Below are positions 36,248 to 45,443 of a stretch of 64,000 nucleotides of DNA, piece by piece. This DNA comes from UBA7328 sp002471345. GTDB lineage: Bacteria > Bacteroidota > Bacteroidia > Chitinophagales > Saprospiraceae. The stretch lies in contig CAXGOB010000003.1 in the NCBI GenBank assembly GCA_964011275.1, positions 1 to 64,000 of the forward strand. Direction: 5' to 3'. Position 1 is the first letter of the stretch. Each line of letters starts with the position of its first letter. A program made the translations under genes and the position numbers. The notes under the pieces were generated by a model. It had not been told where the DNA came from. It searched no databases and saw only the letters and a program-made list of their open reading frames with translations.

Positions 36248-37180
36248 ATGAAATCAGGTCTCAAAGTTTTTGCTCCTGCTACCGTAGCTAATGTGGGAGT
36301 AGGTTATGACATTCTGGGCTTTGCTATTGATAAACCTGGTGATGAAATAATTGTACGTCAAGGAAAGAAAAAAGGCCTTGTTATAACTAAAATTACAGGC
36401 TGCAAGAAGAAGCTTCCCTTAGAAGTAGAAAAAAATACTGCTGGTTATGGAGCTCAGAAATTACTAGAACACCTAGGCCTAGAAGACGAACCCATAGAAA
36501 TGGAAATCCATAAAAAGATGCCTTTCGGAAGCGGATTGGGGTCAAGTGCAGCAAGTGCTGCTGGGGGTGTTTATGCTATTAATGAATATCTAAGGCGTCC
36601 ATTGTTTTCTAAAGAACTTGCACGGTTTGCGGTATTGGGAGAAAGTGTCGCTGATGGAGCTATCCATGGAGACAATGTAATTCCTTCTCTTTTGGGGGGT
36701 ATTGTACTTATCAGAGACAACGACACTTTTGATTTTATCAAAATACCTGTTCCTCCAGGATTGCATGCCTTTGTTATTTATCCTCATGTAGAAATTATGA
36801 CAAGAGATGCTCGAGCGGTATTGGCTGATCAAGTTGAGCTAAAAAAACATATCAGGCAAAACGGCAATCTCGGAGCATTGATTTCAGGTTTTTATACCAG
36901 CAACCTCGAACTTATACAAAGATCATTACAAGATCATATTATAGAACCTCAAAGAGCAAAGCTCGTCCCTCATTTCTATGAACTTCAGAACATTGCCCTT
37001 ACAAACGGTGCAATGAATTATACGATTAGCGGCGCGGGGCCAAGCATGTTTGGTTTCTGTTTAAACAGCTTGATCGGGGAAAACATTCTTGAAAAGTTGA
37101 AATCTCATTTAGCTGATAAAGGCATAGAAAGCGACTTTTATATTTCTACCATCAACACTACTGGTACTTATAAATATTAA
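36248..37180 (+). CDS. thrB: Homoserine kinase
   Basis: GHMP-family kinase phosphorylating homoserine in threonine synthesis. The ATP-binding glycine loop PFGSGLGSSAASAAG is at 93-107, preceded by the N-terminal APATVANVGVGYDILGFAID, and the C-terminal GAMNYTISGAGPSMF is motif 3. Length 310 is normal. threonine synthase follows after 16 bp; thrA (aspartokinase-homoserine dehydrogenase), usual upstream in this phylum, is replaced here by tRNA-Cys. No leader peptide or attenuator was seen. Confidence 0.94.
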   Translation: MKSGLKVFAPATVANVGVGYDILGFAIDKPGDEIIVRQGKKKGLVITKITGCKKKLPLEVEKNTAGYGAQKLLEHLGLEDEPIEMEIHKKMPFGSGLGSSAASAAGGVYAINEYLRRPLFSKELARFAVLGESVADGAIHGDNVIPSLLGGIVLIRDNDTFDFIKIPVPPGLHAFVIYPHVEIMTRDARAVLADQVELKKHIRQNGNLGALISGFYTSNLELIQRSLQDHIIEPQRAKLVPHFYELQNIALTNGAMNYTISGAGPSMFGFCLNSLIGENILEKLKSHLADKGIESDFYISTINTTGTYKY

Positions 37181-37196
37181 TTGATAAACCCTGACA

Positions 37197-38495
37197 ATGA
37201 AATATTACAGCACTAAGAATAAGTCTCTACGTGTAGATTTAAAAACTGCAGTTCTTCACAGCCTTCCAGCTGATAATGGACTTTATATGCCTGTGACAAT
37301 AAAGGCCCTCGATAAATACTTATTGGATAATATTGAAGAGTTTTCATTTCAAGAGCTGTCTTACAATATTTGCCACCAGTTCTTAGAAGAAGACCTGAGC
37401 AATAGAGAAATTGATTCTGTTATCTCATCATCTATAAATTTTGATGCCCCCGTTATTCATCTTTCTAAACAATTAAAATCTTTAGAGCTTTGGCATGGCC
37501 CATCTTTGGCCTTTAAGGACTTTGGAGCGCGATTTATGGCGGCGCTTATGAGTAAATTGGTAGCTGGGGAAAATAAAACCTTGGACATTTTGGTCGCCAC
37601 AAGTGGAGATACTGGTGGTGCTGTTGCATCTGGTTTTTTTAATGTTCCAAATATCAATGTTACTATACTTTATCCTTCTGGTAAAGTCAGTTATCTACAG
37701 GAAAAACAACTCACCACCTTAGGGAAGAATATTAAGGCTTTAGAAATCAATGGGACATTTGATGATTGTCAGGGTTTGGTTAAAAAGGCATTCTTAGATA
37801 AAGAGTTGAATACTAGGCTAAACCTGTCATCCGCGAATTCAATAAATATTGCAAGACTTATACCACAAACTTTTTATTACTTCCAAGCTTATAAACAAAT
37901 AGAAGCTAGTATTCGAGATCAGATTGTATTTTGTATTCCTTCTGGAAATTTTGGTAATCTGACAGCCGGGCTTTTAGCCAAAAAAATGGGTCTTAATTAT
38001 GCCAAATTGATAGCAGCAACAAATATCAATAATGTAGTGCCCAAATATTTAGAAACTGGTGACTATAACCCCATAGCCTCTTTCTCTACAATATCAAACG
38101 CTATGGATGTAGGTAACCCATCCAATTTTCAGCGAATGCTAGATTTGTTTGATCATGATAGCAAGCAAATGAGAAGTGTGATAGTGCCTTTCTTTTATGA
38201 TGATGACACCACACGAAAATCTATGAAATCAGTGAAAAACAAATACAACTATACTGCTGACCCTCATGGTGCTGTCGGTTTTGAAGCCTGTGAACAGTAT
38301 CTCAAAAATCACACAAATGCCACTGTAATAAATTTTGAAACAGCACACCCAGCAAAGTTTTTAGATGTAATGACAAGTGTCGGAATGTCTGTGGACGTTC
38401 CAGACCGACTCAAAAGGTTAGAGTCGAAAGAAAAAGATTCAGTCAAAATGGATTCTAATTTCAGCTCTTTCAAATCTTATCTTATGGATAAATAA
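37197..38495 (+). CDS. thrC: Threonine synthase
   Basis: Converts O-phosphohomoserine to threonine, PLP-dependent. The PLP lysine is K107 in SLAFKDFGARF; ATSGDTGGAVA binds the phosphate, and PSGNFGNLTAGLLAKKMG and ADPHGAVGF follow. At 432 residues with N-terminal YYSTKNKSLRVDLKTAVLHSLPADNGLYMP it belongs to the E. coli-like class. Second gene of the thrBC operon. Confidence 0.95.
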   Translation: MKYYSTKNKSLRVDLKTAVLHSLPADNGLYMPVTIKALDKYLLDNIEEFSFQELSYNICHQFLEEDLSNREIDSVISSSINFDAPVIHLSKQLKSLELWHGPSLAFKDFGARFMAALMSKLVAGENKTLDILVATSGDTGGAVASGFFNVPNINVTILYPSGKVSYLQEKQLTTLGKNIKALEINGTFDDCQGLVKKAFLDKELNTRLNLSSANSINIARLIPQTFYYFQAYKQIEASIRDQIVFCIPSGNFGNLTAGLLAKKMGLNYAKLIAATNINNVVPKYLETGDYNPIASFSTISNAMDVGNPSNFQRMLDLFDHDSKQMRSVIVPFFYDDDTTRKSMKSVKNKYNYTADPHGAVGFEACEQYLKNHTNATVINFETAHPAKFLDVMTSVGMSVDVPDRLKRLESKEKDSVKMDSNFSSFKSYLMDK

Positions 38496-38636
38496 AAGAA
38501 GGTCTCATAATTTGGGTTTCATTATGATTGGTGTAGGTGAGTTAATTTTTTATTTGTTGACATCATAGGGGTTTAATCCATTTTTAGGGTCTAAATAAAT
38601 ATCCCCCACTTCATATGTCGTCTTAAAAAAGATTTG

Positions 38637-39053
38637 ATGAAAAAATTTGTTTTTTCCTTAGCACTAATCATATTCGGTTTTTCTTCTCTATTTGCTTTAG
38701 AGTCTCAAATTATTCTTATTAACTCAGAAGCCTATTTGGTTGACCTTGACGTCAATTATGATGTAATAAACATTCATGAAAGGATACCTGATTACTTTCA
38801 AGATCACTCAAGTCATGAAGAAATACTAGCTACTTACAAACAATCATCCAAACATCAGGATATCGGGTATAATTGTAACAAATCCAAATCTGATGTATTT
38901 AATTTTGTTCAAATCGCCAAAACTAGATCTTGTTCACAACACATTGGTTTTCAACATTTTATCTCAAATTTAGGAGGTTATAATGATTTTAAACCAGACT
39001 ATTGGAGGAGAGATTTGGGCTCTGATGGTTTGCGTTATCCATCCATTGTCTAA
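38637..39053 (+). CDS. Small secreted protein of unknown function
   Basis: 138 residues from ATG at 38637 (a TTG three bases earlier is also in frame). It has a clear signal peptide (MKKFVFSLALIIFGFSSLFA), then a polar His/Ser-rich chain with HDxxSSHEE-like clusters and two Cys. No family recognised. The last 65 bp overlap, tail to tail, the 3' end of the glycosyltransferase gene. The signal peptide and 140-bp upstream spacer support a real gene, but its 3' end may be a chance extension. Confidence 0.5.
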   Translation: MKKFVFSLALIIFGFSSLFALESQIILINSEAYLVDLDVNYDVINIHERIPDYFQDHSSHEEILATYKQSSKHQDIGYNCNKSKSDVFNFVQIAKTRSCSQHIGFQHFISNLGGYNDFKPDYWRRDLGSDGLRYPSIV

Positions 39054-40083
39054 CAAAAAGGGTCAAATCTCTATTCTCATTAATATCTATAAACCCTAAA
39101 TATTTGTGCCTTTCATTGAAGGCCTTTCTCAGGTTTATTTCTCCTTCATATTGAATCTCACATTTTGCCCTTTTTTTCAAGCTATTAGCTATATATTCTT
39201 GTTCAGTTTGCCCCTTTGTAGGAATTAAAAGAGCTCTCTTCTTAAGTTGATACAAATCCATAATTGTACTATAACCAGACCTGGATACAACTAAGTCAGA
39301 CTGTAATAGAACATTATTTAGTCTCTGTGTGGTCATTGATGAAACAATCTTCAAATTGGTTTTGATACTTCTTATTGTTACTGGCTCATCAGTTTTGCCT
39401 TGAATAATAATGATTCTTTTATCCTCCATTTGAAGGGCCTGTCGAATCAACTCTTCTTCAAGGTCTGTTCTCTTTGGCTCTGGCCCAGACAAAACAATAC
39501 AGATGTCATAAAGTAGTGAAGATGGGTACCATTTCATTCGCGATAAGATGCCAAGATATTTAGAGTCGAAAGAATGGTTGTGACTGAGTTCATTCGCCAT
39601 TCCTGGACTTTTTTCAAAATCAGGAATCCATACTTCATCAAAATTCGCTATATACTTTTGATTGAGATGGTTTGCAATTTTATTGGACCATGTAGAAGGC
39701 GTAATAATATTTACCTGGTGTGACAAAAAAATAGACCTTGCAGTTGTATTATAACATCCAAAACGGTTGTCTGACAGAATAACATTTAAAGTATTCTCCT
39801 TAACAAGAGTTTCAATCACTCTTTTTTCTTCTTTTATAGCTCGATTTATTCTTAATGCTTGCCTTAATATTGTTCTTGTAAAATTTGAGCCATTATAATT
39901 AACCCCATAGGACGGTAAGTCAAAGTATTGAAGTTTTGGAAACTCTGATTTTAATAACTCTCCAGCCCTCCCGTCTGAAGCGAGTATCACTTCACAACCT
40001 TCATTTAGAAATGAATCAATTAATGGAACAGATCTAGTTGTATGTCCTAAACCCCAATTTAATGTTGCGACAAGAATCTTCAT
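38989..40083 (-). CDS. GT-B glycosyltransferase (MurG/UGT-like)
   Basis: 364 residues. The N-terminal ILVATLNWGLGHTTRSVPLIDSFLNEGCEVILASDGRAGELL is the MurG/UDP-glucuronosyltransferase-type acceptor domain. The C-terminal half has IIIIQGKTDEP, VSRSGYSTIMDLYQLKKRALLIPTKGQTEQEYIANSL, the glycine/acidic nucleotide-sugar site. Donor and acceptor are unknown. The 3' end overlaps the convergent secreted-protein gene by 65 bp. Confidence 0.82.
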   Translation of the reverse strand: MKILVATLNWGLGHTTRSVPLIDSFLNEGCEVILASDGRAGELLKSEFPKLQYFDLPSYGVNYNGSNFTRTILRQALRINRAIKEEKRVIETLVKENTLNVILSDNRFGCYNTTARSIFLSHQVNIITPSTWSNKIANHLNQKYIANFDEVWIPDFEKSPGMANELSHNHSFDSKYLGILSRMKWYPSSLLYDICIVLSGPEPKRTDLEEELIRQALQMEDKRIIIIQGKTDEPVTIRSIKTNLKIVSSMTTQRLNNVLLQSDLVVSRSGYSTIMDLYQLKKRALLIPTKGQTEQEYIANSLKKRAKCEIQYEGEINLRKAFNERHKYLGFIDINENRDLTLFVRQWMDNANHQSPNLSSNSLV

Positions 40084-40222
40084 ATGGATGTTTAATGAAG
40101 GTAATTATTCCTTGATTCTAATAACTAACATCCATTCTTTAAACTAATATTTAAGGCTTTCCGTTAGTGGTAATATCTAATTTCAGAAAGTCTTACATTA
40201 GACCTATTAAAAAACTATCTAA

Positions 40223-42547
40223 ATGAAAAAAATACTTCTTTTATTGATGTTCATAAATGTCTCTCTTTTTGCTCAAGAGAACATGAATAACGATCCTTTT
40301 AAACAAATAACCGACCTGCTTCCTACCCCTAACAGCTATAGGAATGCTTCAGGAGCTCCTGGTCATGCATACTTTCAGCAGAAAGCTGATTATGTTATGA
40401 ATATCACCCTAGACGATGAAACACAAAGAATCTATGGTGAAGAAACTATTACATATACCAACAATTCTCCAGATGCTTTGACATATTTATGGCTTCAGTT
40501 AGATCAGAATGTTCGTGCTCAAGAATCTGATACTTATAAAGTCACGACTAATCGCATTGGTGACAATCCAAATATCAGATCTCTAGGAGGAATGGAAACT
40601 GAGTTTGACGGTGGATTTAAAATAGAAAAAGTGACCGATGCTAATGGAAGACCGCTTAAGCATGTTATCAACAATACAATGATGAGAGTTGATATGCCCT
40701 CTAGCCTTAGCACAGGGGAAAAGTTTACTTTTAAAATAAAGTGGTGGTACAACATCAACAATACTAGAGAAATCGGTGGTAGGTCGGGATATGAACACTT
40801 TGCAGAAGATGGTAACAACGTCTATGTAATAGCTCAATTCTTTCCAAGAATGTGTTCTTACAATGATATCGAGGGATGGCAAAACAAACAATTTTTAGGA
40901 AGAGGTGAGTTTACTTTGGTATTTGGAGATTATGAAGTGAATATAACTGTGCCTTCAGATCATCTCGTGGCTTCTACTGGAGATTTACAGAATTCAAACA
41001 GTGTTTTGTCATCGGATCAAAAATCTCGTCTAAATGCCGCCAAAAAAGGTGGTTTGCATCCTGTAACTATTGCAACTAAAGAGGAAGCAGATGATAGAAT
41101 GAAAGGAAAAGCAGAAAAAACAAAAAAATGGACCTTTAAAGCCAAAAACGTAAGGGATTTTGCCTTTGCAAGTAGTCGTAGATTTATCTGGGATGCACTA
41201 GGAGTAAAAATGTCTGATGGACGAACAGTAATGGCTCAGTCTATGTGGGTAAAGGAAGGAGACTGTCTCTGGAGTAAATATTCAACTAAAGCTGTAGCAC
41301 ATACTCTTAAATGGTATTCACATTACACTTTCGACTATCCATATCCTGTAGCATGGTCTATAGATGGATCCATGGGTATGGAATATCCTATGATTTGTTT
41401 TAATTATGGAAGATGTGATGCGGATAATACATATACAGAAAGAATGAAGTATGGTCATATTGGAGTGATCATTCATGAGGTAGGACACAATTGGTTTCCT
41501 ATGATTGTAAATTCTGATGAGCGACAATGGACTTGGATGGATGAAGGACTAAATTCTTTTGTACAGTATTTAGCCGAGCAACAATGGGAACGTAACTACC
41601 CATCTCGACGAGGACCAGCATATAAGATCACCAATTATATGGGAGGTGATAAAGCAAAGATCTCCCCTATTATGACAAACTCTGAATCTATTCATCAGTT
41701 CGGAAATAACGCCTACGGCAAACCTGCTACTGCCCTAAATATTCTTAGAGAAACAGTAATGGGAAGAGAGTTATTTGACTATGCATTTAAAGAATATTCG
41801 AACAGATGGAAATTTAAACAACCTTATCCTGCTGACCTTTTCAGAACTTTGGAAGATGCTTCAAGTGTAGATTTAGATTGGTTTTGGAGGGGATGGTTTT
41901 TTACTAATGACCATGTAGATTTGGCTATAAGTAATATGAAAGCTCATAACATCACACCTACAGATCCTATGTCAGCAAAAGAAGCGGACCGTGCTGCAAA
42001 TAATCAAGAGAATAGGTATATAGCAAATCAGAGGAACGCCGAAGAAATCAAACAAACACAAGATGAAATAGATCCTAGTATCAGAGATTTTTACACAGAA
42101 TATGATCCATATGCTGTAGATGCTATAGATGAACAAGACGCTGAAAGAATCATGGCATCTCTTAGTGATAGGGAAAAAACAATATTGGAAAACAATAAAA
42201 ACTATTACCAATTAACTTTTGAAAATAAAGGAGGGTTAATTATGCCCGTCGTTTTTCAATTCACCTATGAAGATGGAACAACTGAAGATGTAAGACTTCC
42301 TGCAGAGATATGGAGAAAGTCTGAAGGTTCCATTTCTAAAGTTTTTCCTCGAACTAAAAAGGTGGTCAAAGTAGAGTTAGATCCATACTTAGAACTTGCA
42401 GATACTGATACAAGTAATAATGTTTACCCTAGAGAAGAGTCCTCTTCTAGATTTGATTTATTTAAAAATAGAAGAGATAGAACAGTAGAAAACCCTATGC
42501 AAAGGGCTAAAAGGGCAGAGGCTCTAAAGAAAGTGAATAAGCCTTAA
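40223..42547 (+). CDS. Secreted M1-family metallopeptidase
   Basis: 774 residues with signal peptide (MKKILLLLMFINVSLFA). Zinc ligands are H418, H422 and E441 in HEVGHNWF…WMDEGLNSF, with catalytic E419; GMEYPMICF stands where the GAMEN exopeptidase motif is expected, so the amino-terminal recognition is altered. An N-terminal beta-domain precedes it and a beta-rich C-terminal part follows. Probably a periplasmic or surface aminopeptidase-like enzyme. Single gene with a strong terminator. Confidence 0.9.
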   Translation: MKKILLLLMFINVSLFAQENMNNDPFKQITDLLPTPNSYRNASGAPGHAYFQQKADYVMNITLDDETQRIYGEETITYTNNSPDALTYLWLQLDQNVRAQESDTYKVTTNRIGDNPNIRSLGGMETEFDGGFKIEKVTDANGRPLKHVINNTMMRVDMPSSLSTGEKFTFKIKWWYNINNTREIGGRSGYEHFAEDGNNVYVIAQFFPRMCSYNDIEGWQNKQFLGRGEFTLVFGDYEVNITVPSDHLVASTGDLQNSNSVLSSDQKSRLNAAKKGGLHPVTIATKEEADDRMKGKAEKTKKWTFKAKNVRDFAFASSRRFIWDALGVKMSDGRTVMAQSMWVKEGDCLWSKYSTKAVAHTLKWYSHYTFDYPYPVAWSIDGSMGMEYPMICFNYGRCDADNTYTERMKYGHIGVIIHEVGHNWFPMIVNSDERQWTWMDEGLNSFVQYLAEQQWERNYPSRRGPAYKITNYMGGDKAKISPIMTNSESIHQFGNNAYGKPATALNILRETVMGRELFDYAFKEYSNRWKFKQPYPADLFRTLEDASSVDLDWFWRGWFFTNDHVDLAISNMKAHNITPTDPMSAKEADRAANNQENRYIANQRNAEEIKQTQDEIDPSIRDFYTEYDPYAVDAIDEQDAERIMASLSDREKTILENNKNYYQLTFENKGGLIMPVVFQFTYEDGTTEDVRLPAEIWRKSEGSISKVFPRTKKVVKVELDPYLELADTDTSNNVYPREESSSRFDLFKNRRDRTVENPMQRAKRAEALKKVNKP

Positions 42548-42572
42548 TTGAAGGTCTAATAAATTATAGAAA

Positions 42573-42605
42573 GAGGGAAGCTTAGTTGTAAGCTTCCCTT
42601 TTTTA
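42573..42605. terminator. Bidirectional terminator between M1 peptidase and SulP genes
   Basis: A perfect 10-bp stem GGGAAGCTTA / TAAGCTTCCC with GTTG loop and six T on the plus strand. It sits between convergent genes; the minus-strand side has a weaker CTTTC tail. Confidence 0.88.
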
Positions 42606-42606
42606 T

Positions 42607-44277
42607 TTACACTTCTTCGTCCATATTATCTGTAACAACGTAGTATCGAGGGTCTTCAATAGACGTCTCTATTATTGTAGAAAATTTATGGTTAGCTTTT
42701 AAAAGCAATGCCTTACAATCAGGACTTAAGTGTGTCAACTTCACACTTTTGCCAAGATCTAAATATTTATTAGCAATACCTCTTACCGCCTCTATACCTG
42801 AATGGTCAGATACTTTAGATTCTATAAAATCTATTTCTATAGCATCAGGATCTATTGTTGGTTCAAATTTTGAATTAAAGGCTTGGACAGAACCAAAGAA
42901 TAGTGGTCCCCATATTTGATAGATTTTAGTTCCATCCACCTTTAAAGATTTCCGCGCCCTAATCATAGTTGCGTTTTTCCAAGCAAAAACCAAAGCAGAT
43001 AAAATCACCCCAGCTATAACAGCCACTGCTAAATCTTTATAAACCGTAATAGCTGAAACAGCTACTAATACTGCTGCATCTGCTTTAGGAATTTTATGCA
43101 ATATTCTAAAACTACTCCAAGCAAAAGTTCCTATTACAACCATGAACATTACACCGACCAGTGCAGCAATTGGAATCTTTCCTATCATAGGGCCACCAAA
43201 CAGAATAAATAGTAACAATGCCAATGCGGCTATTATTCCAGACAGCCGACCTCTTCCTCCAGAGTTTACATTGATTATAGATTGACCTATCATAGCACAG
43301 CCTCCCATACCACCAAAGAGTCCATTTATCATATTCGCACTTCCTTGAGCTATACATTCCCTATTTCCACTTCCTCTAGTATCTGTTAGTTCATCTACAA
43401 GGTTTAACGTCATTAAAGATTCTATAAGCCCTACTGCTGCTAAGACAATTGCAAAAGGCAACATAAATAGAAGATTAGATTTAGTCCATAACAATGGATT
43501 AAAAACATCTAATCTAAAAGTCGGAAGCCCTCCACTTACACTACCTATTTGTCCATCTGGTAGTCCATCAGTAATAAAAGAATTAACAGTAGCTGTATTC
43601 ACACCTCCAAATATGACTATGATTGCAACAACCAAAATTGCAACTAGTGCAGAGGGAATTTTCTTTGTTAGTTTAGGAAGGAAATACATAATAACCATTG
43701 TAAGAACTACTAGTGCCAACATAGTCCATAACTCAGATCCGCTTAACCATTCTGTTATAAACCCATTGCCTTCTCCTTGGGGTAACGGGGTTTTTGATCC
43801 ATTTTCAAGAACAGGCTTTTTAAACATACCTTTTTGAGAAATAAAAATGACAATGGCAAGTCCATTAACAAAGCCCATCATTACTGGATGAGGTATTAAC
43901 CTGACAAATTTTCCCAACTTAAAAACTCCTGCAACAATCTGTAGAACCCCTACCATGAGAAGAGTTACTAATAAAAACAACAAGCCAGTATCTCCTTCTA
44001 ACCCTTGCATTGCTCCCCACTCCTGGCCTCCTTTTATTAAAGCAACCATAACGACTGCAGTGGCCCCTGTAGCTCCAGAAATCATTCCAGGCCTACCGCC
44101 AAACATAGCTGTGATGATACCCATCATAAATGCACCATACAACCCTACAATTGGAGTAAGGCCTGCCACAAAAGCAAACGCGATTGCTTCAGGTACAAGG
44201 GCTAAGGCTACAGTGAGGCCTGATAGAATATCATCCTTTGGATTGAATGTAAAATTTCGTAGTAATAATTCTTTCAT
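42607..44277 (-). CDS. SulP/SLC26 anion transporter
   Basis: 556 residues, about 10-14 membrane segments. The opening DDILSGLTVALALVPEAIAFAFVAGLTPIVGLYGAFMMGIITAMFGGRPGMISGATGA is the SulP signature. The C-terminal part (from about 440) is a STAS domain (AIEIDFIESKVSDHSGIEAV). Members carry sulfate, bicarbonate or dicarboxylates; the ion here is unknown. Note the glycine-rich insertion around 150-175 (GSKTPLPQGEGNG). Confidence 0.9.
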   Translation of the reverse strand: MKELLLRNFTFNPKDDILSGLTVALALVPEAIAFAFVAGLTPIVGLYGAFMMGIITAMFGGRPGMISGATGATAVVMVALIKGGQEWGAMQGLEGDTGLLFLLVTLLMVGVLQIVAGVFKLGKFVRLIPHPVMMGFVNGLAIVIFISQKGMFKKPVLENGSKTPLPQGEGNGFITEWLSGSELWTMLALVVLTMVIMYFLPKLTKKIPSALVAILVVAIIVIFGGVNTATVNSFITDGLPDGQIGSVSGGLPTFRLDVFNPLLWTKSNLLFMLPFAIVLAAVGLIESLMTLNLVDELTDTRGSGNRECIAQGSANMINGLFGGMGGCAMIGQSIINVNSGGRGRLSGIIAALALLLFILFGGPMIGKIPIAALVGVMFMVVIGTFAWSSFRILHKIPKADAAVLVAVSAITVYKDLAVAVIAGVILSALVFAWKNATMIRARKSLKVDGTKIYQIWGPLFFGSVQAFNSKFEPTIDPDAIEIDFIESKVSDHSGIEAVRGIANKYLDLGKSVKLTHLSPDCKALLLKANHKFSTIIETSIEDPRYYVVTDNMDEEV

Positions 44278-44302
44278 CTTATAGATCCTTTGAAAAAGTC
44301 GG

Positions 44303-44310
44303 CAAAGGTA
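44303..44310 (-). promoter_or_regulatory. -7 promoter element (TACCTTTG) of the SulP gene
   Basis: An exact minus-strand TAnnTTTG, 26 bp upstream of the ATG. A CTTTC at about the -33 position may replace TTTG. Confidence 0.5.
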
Positions 44311-44374
44311 TATTAATTATAATATGAAAGATTCTTTTAATATTGGATCTGTAATCAGTATGGGTTCGCCGCAA

Positions 44375-44390
44375 TGTTCCACGTAGAACA
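44375..44390. promoter_or_regulatory. parS-like site 1
   Basis: TGTTCCACGTAGAACA differs by one base from the ParB-binding consensus variant TGTTCCACGTGGAACA. The symmetry extends to a 24-bp element (44371-44394) with perfect 9-bp arms GCAATGTTC/GAACATTGC. It is in a 298-bp non-coding gap, with a second site 148 bp further on. Confidence 0.65.
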
Positions 44391-44537
44391 TTGCTATTCA
44401 TCTTGATTATAGAATGAAAATACTCGAAAGAAGCTGAGTATTGATGTATCAATCTATTGTAATTCTTAATAACTCCATTCTCAAAATCAAATCAAAAAAA
44501 ATTAAGGTGATCTGACTGTTTACCTGCTGCACAATTT

Positions 44538-44553
44538 AGTTCCACGTGGAACA
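44538..44553. promoter_or_regulatory. parS-like site 2
   Basis: GTTCCACGTGGAAC (44539-44552) is a perfect 14-bp palindrome identical to the core of the chromosomal parS variant bound by ParB in many bacteria. It is 23 bp from the end of the hydrolase gene and about 2 kb from the proposed oriC. parA and parB are not in the window. Confidence 0.75.
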
Positions 44554-44575
44554 TGTATGGTTTATTTTAGAAATA

Positions 44576-45340
44576 TTAGCTAGAAGTGTTTCTCAATAGA
44601 AAATCAGCTAATGCAGCATTAAATTCATTGGGAACTTCCATCATTGGTGCGTGGCCACATTTGTCTAATTGTACCAATTCGGAGTCTTTTATAAGCTCGT
44701 TAAATTTTTCTCCAACAAACTTTGGTGTTATGGTATCTTGATTACCCCATACAAGTAAAGTTGGTACATAAATATTATGCAATTGATCTTCCAAGTTATG
44801 GCGGAGGGCTGATTTAGCAGTATAAATAATTCTAAGTGCTTTCTCTCTATCGTTAACTATATCAAACACTTCATCTACTAATTCCTTGGTTGCGATCTTT
44901 GGATCATAGAAAGTTTCTTCAGTCTTTCTCTTTATATAATCATAATCCCCTCTTTTTGGATATCCATCTCCCATACCAGATTCAAAAAGACCAGAACTAC
45001 CAGTTAAGGTCATTGTCTTTACTTTCTCTTGGTGCTTGAGAGCATACAATTGAGCTATATGTCCTCCCAGAGAATTTCCAAGAAGATGAAAACTACTAAA
45101 GTCCTTATACTCTATAAACTCTTCCAAGTAATTTAAAAAACCATCAATGCTGGTTTCTTTTATTTCCAGCGTATACAAAGGAAGAATAGGAATCACAACA
45201 TTATAATCTTCACCAAAACCTTTAGCCAGATCAGCAAAATTGCTCAACGCTCCAAAGAGACCATGTAACAGCACAATCTGTTCACTACCATCAGGGTTAG
45301 ATTCAAAATAATTAAATCTTTGTTCCTTTTTAACTTTCAC
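44576..45340 (-). CDS. Alpha/beta-fold hydrolase
   Basis: 254 residues. HGLFG oxyanion-hole region at 26-30, nucleophile elbow GNSLGG with Ser90, an acid in WGNQDTITP (about residue 197) and His in KCGHAPMME (about 225) complete the triad. It has the size of the MhpC/BioH-type hydrolases; substrate unknown. The start is GTG (45338-45340). Upstream, after 103 bp, lies ctaA on the same strand. Confidence 0.85.
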   Translation of the reverse strand: MKVKKEQRFNYFESNPDGSEQIVLLHGLFGALSNFADLAKGFGEDYNVVIPILPLYTLEIKETSIDGFLNYLEEFIEYKDFSSFHLLGNSLGGHIAQLYALKHQEKVKTMTLTGSSGLFESGMGDGYPKRGDYDYIKRKTEETFYDPKIATKELVDEVFDIVNDREKALRIIYTAKSALRHNLEDQLHNIYVPTLLVWGNQDTITPKFVGEKFNELIKDSELVQLDKCGHAPMMEVPNEFNAALADFLLRNTSS

Positions 45341-45443
45341 TTCACTTCACAATTTTCACAAGTATACTCTTTCATATTCATGCATCATAATTTAAAACTA
45401 ATCATTGCAAAAGAGCATGAAAGGAATGATACTACTCATTGTC

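Noticed and set aside
40084..40135. Inverted repeat ATGGATGTT…AACATCCAT
   Set aside because: Arms are 34 bp apart and short; no link to a promoter could be seen, so chance is likely.
43955..44284. 109-codon open frame antisense to the SulP gene
   Set aside because: Shadow frame of a strongly conserved membrane transporter; composition (Pro/Ala/Ile-rich) reflects the opposite strand.
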